Source: Winslowiella arboricola
Lineage (GTDB): Bacteria; Pseudomonadota; Gammaproteobacteria; Enterobacterales; Enterobacteriaceae
DNA: 64,000 bases
NCBI RefSeq assembly: GCF_025527015.1
Contig: NZ_JAODIM010000041.1
Span: 124,001 to 188,000 of the forward strand
Direction of reading: 5' to 3'
Part shown: positions 58,372 through 64,000 of the stretch, piece after piece
How the letters are laid out: every line of letters starts with the position of its first letter
Numbering within the stretch: the first letter of the stretch is position 1
Notes under the pieces: model-generated
The model's input: only the letters and a program-made list of their open reading frames with translations
What the model was told of the DNA's origin: nothing
The model's database searches: none
Position numbers and translations under genes: made by a program

Positions 58372-59447
58372 TGACACAACCAATGACGTTAACCGTCGCG
58401 CAAAAAGCACCGCGGCTGACCATCAGCATCGGCCTTATCGCCCTGCTGGCGCTGCTGATAATGCCGTTTCTGGCGCTGTTGCCGACGGAGAATCCGCTGG
58501 CGATCTCCACTTACACGCTGACGCTGGTCGGCAAAATCCTCTGCTATACGATTGTGGCGGTGGCGCTGGATCTGGTGTGGGGTTATGCCGGTCTGTTGTC
58601 GCTGGGCCACGGTCTGTTTTTCGCCCTTGGCGGCTATGCGATGGGTATGTATCTGATGCGGCAGGCCGCGGGCGAGGGTTTACCCGCGTTTATGTCGTTT
58701 CTGTCGTGGAGCGAGCTGCCGTGGTTCTGGGCTGGCACCCAACACTTCGCGTGGACGCTGTGCCTGATTATGCTGGCGCCCGGTCTGCTGGCGCTGGTGT
58801 TTGGCTGGTTTGCCTTCCGCTCGAAGATCAAGGGCGTCTACTTTTCAATTATGACGCAAGCGCTGACCTATGCCGGGATGCTGCTGTTTTTCCGCAATGA
58901 AACCGGCTTTGGCGGCAACAATGGCTTTACTGGTTTTACCACCCTGCTCGGCTTTCCGGTAACCGCCACCAGCACCCGTATCGGACTGTTTGTCGCCACC
59001 GTGCTGCTGTTGCTGGTCAGCCTCGGTATCGGCTTTGCGCTGGCGCGCAGCAAGTTTGGCCGCGTGCTGACGGCGGTACGCGACGCCGAAAACCGTCTGA
59101 TGTTTATCGGATACGATCCAAAGGGCTTTAAGCTGTTTGTCTGGACGCTGTCGGCGGTACTGTGCGGGCTGGCGGGCGCGCTGTATGTCCCGCAGGTGGG
59201 GATTATCAATCCCGGCGAAATGTCGCCCACCAACTCGATTGAAGCCGCTATCTGGGTGGCATTAGGCGGACGCGGCACGCTGATTGGCCCGCTGCTGGGC
59301 GCCGCTATCGTTAACGGCGCCAAAAGCTGGTTTACCATGGCCTTCCCCGAATACTGGCTGTTCTTCCTCGGCCTGATGTTTATTCTCGTCACGCTGTTTC
59401 TGCCGCGCGGCGTTATTGGTCTGATCCGCCGGAGCAAGCATGACTGA
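58371..59447 (+). CDS. urtC: Urea ABC transporter permease UrtC
   Basis: UrtC (358 residues) is the LivM-type permease. Hydrophobic segments span the whole protein. Signatures include GYAGLLSLGHGLFFALGGYAMGMYL near residues 68-92, NETGFGGNNGFTGF near 176, and AIWVALGGRGTLIGPLLGA near 299. Its stop overlaps urtD by 8 bases, so the transporter genes are tightly coupled. Confidence 0.94.
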   Translation: MTQPMTLTVAQKAPRLTISIGLIALLALLIMPFLALLPTENPLAISTYTLTLVGKILCYTIVAVALDLVWGYAGLLSLGHGLFFALGGYAMGMYLMRQAAGEGLPAFMSFLSWSELPWFWAGTQHFAWTLCLIMLAPGLLALVFGWFAFRSKIKGVYFSIMTQALTYAGMLLFFRNETGFGGNNGFTGFTTLLGFPVTATSTRIGLFVATVLLLLVSLGIGFALARSKFGRVLTAVRDAENRLMFIGYDPKGFKLFVWTLSAVLCGLAGALYVPQVGIINPGEMSPTNSIEAAIWVALGGRGTLIGPLLGAAIVNGAKSWFTMAFPEYWLFFLGLMFILVTLFLPRGVIGLIRRSKHD

Positions 59448-60231
59448 GCAACTTTTTACCCAACCGCATCCGTCGGATCGTTTTCGCCAGCAGAGCGATC
59501 CGATCCTGCAGCTGGATGCGATCAACGTTTCGTTTGATGGTTTTCGCGCCCTCACCGATCTGTCACTGAATATTGGCGTCGGCGAACTGCGCTGCGTTAT
59601 TGGCCCAAACGGCGCCGGGAAAACCACGCTGATGGATGTGATCACCGGCAAAACACGGCCTGATACTGGCAGGGTGATTTACGATCAGGATACCGATCTC
59701 ACCCGCCTGTCGTCGGTCGATATTGCCCGCAGCGGCATTGGCCGCAAATTCCAGAAACCAACGGTATTTGAGGCGCTGTCGGTGTTTGAAAATCTGGAAA
59801 TTGCGCTGAAAACCGATAAGTCGGTGTGGGCCTGTTTGCGCGCACGGCTAAACAGCGAACAGCAGGATCGCATCGATGAAGTGCTGAAACTGCTGCGCCT
59901 CGGCGCTGAACGTGGCCGCCCCGCCGGGTTGTTATCCCACGGGCAAAAACAGTTTCTGGAGATTGGCATGCTGCTGGTGCAGGAGCCGCATCTGTTGCTG
60001 CTTGACGAGCCTGCCGCCGGAATGACCGATGCCGAAACCGAGTATAGCGCCGAGCTGTTTTGCAGCCTCGCCGGTAAGCATTCGCTGATGGTGGTAGAGC
60101 ACGATATGGGCTTTGTTGAAACTATCGCCGACCACGTTACGGTACTGCATCAGGGGCAGGTGCTGGCGGAAGGTTCGCTGCGCGAAGTACAGGCCAACGA
60201 GCAGGTTATCGAAGTCTATCTGGGGCGCTGA
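59440..60231 (+). CDS. urtD: Urea ABC transporter ATP-binding protein UrtD
   Basis: UrtD (263 residues) is a LivG-type ATPase. The Walker A is GPNGAGKTT near residues 54-62, the ABC signature is LSHGQKQFLEIG near 164, the Walker B is LLLLDEPAAGM near 183, and the switch His is in VVEHDMGF near 220. A 20-residue hydrophilic N-terminal extension is present. Confidence 0.95.
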   Translation: MTEQLFTQPHPSDRFRQQSDPILQLDAINVSFDGFRALTDLSLNIGVGELRCVIGPNGAGKTTLMDVITGKTRPDTGRVIYDQDTDLTRLSSVDIARSGIGRKFQKPTVFEALSVFENLEIALKTDKSVWACLRARLNSEQQDRIDEVLKLLRLGAERGRPAGLLSHGQKQFLEIGMLLVQEPHLLLLDEPAAGMTDAETEYSAELFCSLAGKHSLMVVEHDMGFVETIADHVTVLHQGQVLAEGSLREVQANEQVIEVYLGR

Positions 60232-60232
60232 T

Positions 60233-60931
60233 ATGTTACAGGTATCTGAACTGAATCAATATTATGGTGGCAGCCATATTTTGCGCGGGCTGTCGTTTGA
60301 AACCCGTCAGGGCGAAGTCACCTGTTTGCTGGGCCGCAATGGCGTCGGTAAAACCACCCTGCTGAAGTGTCTGATGGGGCTGATCCCGGCTAAATCCGGC
60401 ACCATCAGCTGGCAGGATAAGGTAATTAACTCACGTAAGCCGCATCAGCGGGTGCAGGCGGGTATCGCTTATGTACCGCAGGGACGCGAGATCTTTGCGC
60501 GTCTGACGGTAGAAGAGAATTTGTTGATGGGACTGGCGCGCTTTCCCTCCGCGCAGGCGAGACAAGTACCGGAAGAGATCTATCAGCTGTTTCCGGTGCT
60601 AAAAGAGATGAAGCAGCGGCGCGGCGGCGATCTTTCCGGTGGGCAGCAGCAGCAATTAGCTATTGGTCGCGCACTGGCCTGCAAACCGCAGCTCCTGATC
60701 CTTGATGAGCCAACCGAAGGGATCCAGCCTTCGGTGATTAAAGAGATCGGCGCGGTGATCCGCCAGCTGGCGCAGCGAGGTGATATGTCGATCCTGCTGG
60801 TGGAGCAGTTTTATGACTTTGCCGCTGAGCTGGCCGACAGCTATCTGGTGATGTCGCGTGGCGAGATTGTGCAGCGGGGTCGCGGCGACAGCATGGAAGC
60901 AGACGGCGTGCGTGGTCTGGTAGCCATTTAA
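60233..60931 (+). CDS. urtE: Urea ABC transporter ATP-binding protein UrtE
   Basis: UrtE (232 residues) is a LivF-type ATPase. It opens MLQVSELNQYYGGSHILRG. The Walker A is GRNGVGKTT near residues 36-44, the signature LSGGQQQQLAIGRAL is near 135, and the Walker B is LLILDEPTEGI near 156. The start at 60233 follows urtD by 1 base; longer frames starting inside urtD are artefacts. It is the last gene of the urea operon. Confidence 0.95.
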   Translation: MLQVSELNQYYGGSHILRGLSFETRQGEVTCLLGRNGVGKTTLLKCLMGLIPAKSGTISWQDKVINSRKPHQRVQAGIAYVPQGREIFARLTVEENLLMGLARFPSAQARQVPEEIYQLFPVLKEMKQRRGGDLSGGQQQQLAIGRALACKPQLLILDEPTEGIQPSVIKEIGAVIRQLAQRGDMSILLVEQFYDFAAELADSYLVMSRGEIVQRGRGDSMEADGVRGLVAI

Positions 60932-60938
60932 CTTTTTC

Positions 60939-60975
60939 AGGCGTAAGGGTATTTCACGCTTACGCCTTATTTTAT
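60939..60975 (+). terminator. Probable terminator of the urea operon
   Basis: AGGCGTAAG (60939-60947) pairs with CTTACGCCT (60959-60967), followed by TATTTTATT. It begins 7 bases after the urtE stop. Confidence 0.68.
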
Positions 60976-61011
60976 TCCTTAATAATATCCTGACGATAAT
61001 TCATTTATTAT

Positions 61012-61060
61012 ATCCACATCTCAAATAAAGATATTAATATAGATCCACGTCTTAAATAAA
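61012..61060. repeat. Pair of 18-bp direct repeats upstream of the NRPS gene
   Basis: ATCCACATCTCAAATAAA (61012-61029) and ATCCACGTCTTAAATAAA (61043-61060) differ at two positions and start 31 bp apart, about three helical turns. They lie in the AT-rich 240-base gap before the NRPS gene, about 60 bases ahead of a possible -10 (TATACT at 61118-61123) that lacks a good -35. They could be activator-binding sites. Confidence 0.5.
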
Positions 61061-61171
61061 TTATCCTCCCGCGATTAAATTATTCCGCCATTTTATTTCA
61101 CTTTGGCAAAAAGTTTATATACTTAACTGTCTTTATTGCTTACAGCCCAATCCTTTACCGGAGGCGCACGC

Positions 61172-64000
61172 ATGCCCGTGTATCCCTTAACTACCGTACA
61201 ACAAGCTGTTTTAATCGATCAGTTACTCACGCCGGATACGCCCTGCTATAATATTGGCGCCATATGGGAAATTGAGAGAGATATCGATATCTCTCTGCTA
61301 CAAAAATCAATTAATGATATTTTACATCAACATGACGCACTAAGAATTCGTCTGCAGGAAGATGAATCCGGCATTATCCAGAGTACCCGGCCACGGCAAA
61401 AAATAATGATCGACTACCGCGACTTTACGCAGCAACGGGCGGCAAACGATCAGGCAATGGAATATCTTCGCGTCTCATTTATTAAACCTTTCGCGTTGTA
61501 TAACCAGCTGCTGTGGCGCTGTCATTTTGTCAGAGTGAATGCCACCGATTCATTGTGGCTGATTAGCGCTCACCATCTGATTGCCGATGGCACCACCCTT
61601 TCCCTGTTGGGGCGCTTAATTATTGATCGTTATAAACAGTTAAAGTCCGGGACCGGCTGCGGCCTGCCCGCCGCCACGCGTTATGCCGACTTTATTACCC
61701 GTGATAAAGCCTATCTGCACTCCCCCCGTTATGCTGCCGATCGTGACTTCTGGCTGAGCCGCTTTGCCGTGACGCCCGCCAGTGCGCTGGCGGGCGAAAG
61801 AGCGCCTTCGTTAGTGCAGGAGACCGCCGCACTCAGCCGGCAAATTATCCACCGGCTGCCACATCATCGCTATCAGCAGATGGCGGCTTATGCCGCCGGG
61901 AGCGGCGGATCGGTGATGCACTTTATGCTGGCGCTGCTCACCTGCTGGTATGCGCGCCTGTGGCAGGCAGAGAGTCTGACCATCGGCGTGCCAGTACATA
62001 ACCGTTGTGGCGCGCAACATAAACAGACGCTGGGGATGTTCTCTTCAATGATCCCGCTAAAAATTGAGATTGATATCCACCAGCCTTTTTGCCAGCTCAT
62101 TCAGCAGGTGGCGAGCGAGCTGCGTCTCTGTTATCGCCATCAGCGCTACCCGATTGCCGAGCTGAATCGTCAGTTGCGCCTCAGCCAGCAGGGTCGTCGT
62201 CAGCTGTATGACATCACCTTTTCCCTCGAATGCTTTCCCACCGATATTGAGCTGGACAATCAGCCGCTAAAAGTGACCGCCATGCACCATGGCTATGAAC
62301 AGATGCCCCTGACGATTTATCTGCGTCATTACCATCCGCAGGATGATCCCCTGCTGGAGTTTAATTTTAATCAGGGGTGGTTTGACGAAGAGTGGGCAAT
62401 GCGCACCGCCGCACGCCTGCACCATCTGCTGGAAAACGTACTGGATGCCGCCACCAATTTGCCGATGGCGCAGTTGCCGCTGCTGCTGGCGAAAGAGCGA
62501 CAGCAGCTGGCGTGCTGGAATCACCATGCACAACCCTGGACACCCGCAGAAGGCGTACATCGCCTGTTTGAACAGCAGGTACAGCGTAGCCCACAGGCCG
62601 TGGCGCTGGGTGGCTGTGACCAGCAGCTCAGCTATAACCAGCTGAATCAGCTGGCCAATCAGCTCGCCTGGCACCTGCGTGCGGCGGGTATCGCTCGTGA
62701 CGATCGCGTGGCGCTGTGCGCCGAACGCAGTCACCAGCTGGTGATCGCCCTGCTCGCCATTCTGAAAGCCGGTGCGGCTTATGTGCCACTCGACCCTGAC
62801 TATCCGCAGGAGCGTCTCAGCATCATGTTGCAGGATAGTGGTGCGCGGCTGCTGCTGCTCGACGATGCTGGTGAACAGGCGACAGGTTCAGCGATCGCGC
62901 CGGGTTTAGTGGTGCTGCATCTGCAACGCGATAGTTCGCGCTGGCAGTTTGCTGCCGGCGAGAATCTGCCTTCCTGTGGCGTCGATCTGCAGCGCTCGCT
63001 GGCGTATGTGATTTACACCTCCGGCTCCACCGGACAACCGAAAGGGGTGATGAACGAACATCGCGGCGTGATTAACCGGCTGCTGTGGATGCAGCAGGCG
63101 TATCAGCTGACGCCGGAAGATCGGGTGCTGCAAAAAACCCCATTTAGTTTTGATGTGTCGGTATGGGAATTTTTCTGGCCGTTGATCAGCGGCGCGCGGC
63201 TGGTGATGGCAAAACCCGGCGGCCACCGCGATCCTGATTACCTTAGCGCGCTGATTGAGCAGCAGCAGATCACCACTATTCATTTTGTGCCCTCAATGTT
63301 GCAGCTGTTTCTCAGTCACGGCGATATGGCGCAGTGCAACAGCCTGCAACGTATTATCTGTAGTGGCGAAGCGCTGCCGCTGGCCACCGTCCGGCGCTGC
63401 CATCAGCAACTGACAGGTGCGGCGCTGTATAATTTGTATGGCCCGACCGAAGCGGCGGTGGATGTCAGCCACTGGCACTGCCATCCGCAGGATCCGCGTC
63501 CGCTGATCCCGATTGGCAGGCCGATCAGCAACACCCAGCTGCATATTCTGGATGCACAACTCCAGCCACTACCGCCAGGCAGCACTGGCGAACTCTATAT
63601 TGGCGGCGTTCAGGTGGCGCGCGGCTATCTTAATCGTCCGCAGCTGACGGCGGAGTGCTTTATCCGCGATCCGTTTAGCGATGACGCCGCTGACCGGCTG
63701 TATAAAACCGGCGATCTGGCGCGCTGGCTGAACGATGGCTGTATTGAATATCTGGGGCGCAATGATTTTCAGGTAAAAATCCGTGGCGTGCGTATTGAGA
63801 CTGGGGAAGTTGAACAGCAGATCCGTCACTGTGAAGGCGTCGATGATGCGGTGGTGATGGCCTGCGACAACGAACAGGGTGAAAAACGCCTGGTGGCATG
63901 GGTAGTCGCCCGCGATCAACGCGATCTGCATGCCCGTCTGCACCGTCATCTGCGCGGCGTGCTGCCCGATTATATGATCCCGTCCGCGCTGGTGCAGTTG
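61172..64000 (+). CDS. Non-ribosomal peptide synthetase, serine-activating first module (cut by window edge)
   Basis: At least 943 residues are encoded and the gene continues past the right edge. A good GGAGG ribosome site precedes the ATG. A condensation domain fills about residues 1-440, with the catalytic HHLIADG motif at 134-140. An adenylation domain follows from about 465, with A3 YTSGSTGQPKG near 615, FDVSVWEFFWPL (A4) near 656, NLYGPTEAAVDV (A5) near 752, YKTGDLARWL (A7) and GRNDFQVKIRGVRIETGE (A8). Specificity residues read by alignment with GrsA/EntF are D-V-W-H-I-S-L-V-D-K, close to the serine code of EntF. A first module that starts with a C domain suggests an acylated starter or an EntF-type enzyme. 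The product is unknown. Confidence 0.93.
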   Translation, partial: MPVYPLTTVQQAVLIDQLLTPDTPCYNIGAIWEIERDIDISLLQKSINDILHQHDALRIRLQEDESGIIQSTRPRQKIMIDYRDFTQQRAANDQAMEYLRVSFIKPFALYNQLLWRCHFVRVNATDSLWLISAHHLIADGTTLSLLGRLIIDRYKQLKSGTGCGLPAATRYADFITRDKAYLHSPRYAADRDFWLSRFAVTPASALAGERAPSLVQETAALSRQIIHRLPHHRYQQMAAYAAGSGGSVMHFMLALLTCWYARLWQAESLTIGVPVHNRCGAQHKQTLGMFSSMIPLKIEIDIHQPFCQLIQQVASELRLCYRHQRYPIAELNRQLRLSQQGRRQLYDITFSLECFPTDIELDNQPLKVTAMHHGYEQMPLTIYLRHYHPQDDPLLEFNFNQGWFDEEWAMRTAARLHHLLENVLDAATNLPMAQLPLLLAKERQQLACWNHHAQPWTPAEGVHRLFEQQVQRSPQAVALGGCDQQLSYNQLNQLANQLAWHLRAAGIARDDRVALCAERSHQLVIALLAILKAGAAYVPLDPDYPQERLSIMLQDSGARLLLLDDAGEQATGSAIAPGLVVLHLQRDSSRWQFAAGENLPSCGVDLQRSLAYVIYTSGSTGQPKGVMNEHRGVINRLLWMQQAYQLTPEDRVLQKTPFSFDVSVWEFFWPLISGARLVMAKPGGHRDPDYLSALIEQQQITTIHFVPSMLQLFLSHGDMAQCNSLQRIICSGEALPLATVRRCHQQLTGAALYNLYGPTEAAVDVSHWHCHPQDPRPLIPIGRPISNTQLHILDAQLQPLPPGSTGELYIGGVQVARGYLNRPQLTAECFIRDPFSDDAADRLYKTGDLARWLNDGCIEYLGRNDFQVKIRGVRIETGEVEQQIRHCEGVDDAVVMACDNEQGEKRLVAWVVARDQRDLHARLHRHLRGVLPDYMIPSALVQL

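Noticed and set aside
60990-61012. Possible Fur box (GATAAT followed by AT-rich DNA) before the NRPS gene
   Set aside because: Only the first GATAAT hexamer fits. The remaining positions of the 19-bp Fur consensus match poorly, so iron control is not supported.

Overview
This window is a chromosomal segment of an enteric gammaproteobacterium. The best guess is Erwiniaceae (Pantoea/Erwinia-like), but that family-level placement is inferred from gene content and not proven. Most of it is the familiar 'zero-minute' region of the Enterobacterales in the reverse of the E. coli map orientation: folA, carB-carA, dapB, ispH-fkpB-lspA-ileS-ribF, rpsT, nhaR-nhaA, dnaJ-dnaK, mog, talB, yaaA, thrC-thrB-thrA-thrL, lasT, arcA, creA, rob, gpmB, yjjX, trpR, slt. 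Protein lengths and many start codons (TTG for carA and rpsT, GTG for nhaR and slt) agree with E. coli. A PemB-type pectin methylesterase suggests a plant-associated life.

Several accessory blocks interrupt this backbone. (1) 1-4284 is a sialic-acid/ManNAc catabolic locus: nanE leftward, then nanK, an RpiR-family regulator and nanT rightward. A repeated 15-bp dyad (TGRAGY-NNN-ACTCCA type) sits before nanE/nanK and before nanT and looks like the regulator's operator. (2) 22553-27327 is an undescribed-looking sugar-acid cluster: a LacI-type regulator, an ACS-family transporter, a 2-hydroxyacid dehydrogenase and an enolase-superfamily dehydratase. It has two matching 16-bp palindromes, one of them inside the transporter gene. 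(3) 47634-48997 is an AT-rich pair of probable horizontally acquired genes (DUF943-like and DUF3289-like). (4) 49267-60931 is a complete system for importing urea and degrading it without urease: allophanate hydrolase, urea carboxylase, a GntR/FCD regulator and the UrtABCDE transporter, preceded by a near-perfect sigma-54 promoter. (5) From 61172 to the right edge lies the start of a non-ribosomal peptide synthetase whose first adenylation domain carries a serine-type specificity code.

Regulatory structure is unusually readable. The thr leader peptide and attenuator, the carAB promoters with ARG boxes, the dnaK sigma-32 promoter, an FNR-type site before arcA, the TrpR operator before trpR, and intrinsic terminators after carB, dapB, rpsT, nhaA, talB and the transporter gene at 30893-32197 can all be seen. 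A dispersed palindromic repeat (core GGGCGGCGAGAACGCCGCCCCTAC with its inverted copy) occurs in at least six intergenic gaps, mostly directly after stop codons. One ERIC-like element lies between ribF and rpsT.

No rRNA, tRNA, CRISPR array, insertion sequence, integrase or prophage was recognised. The genes at both edges (nanE and the NRPS) are cut by the window.
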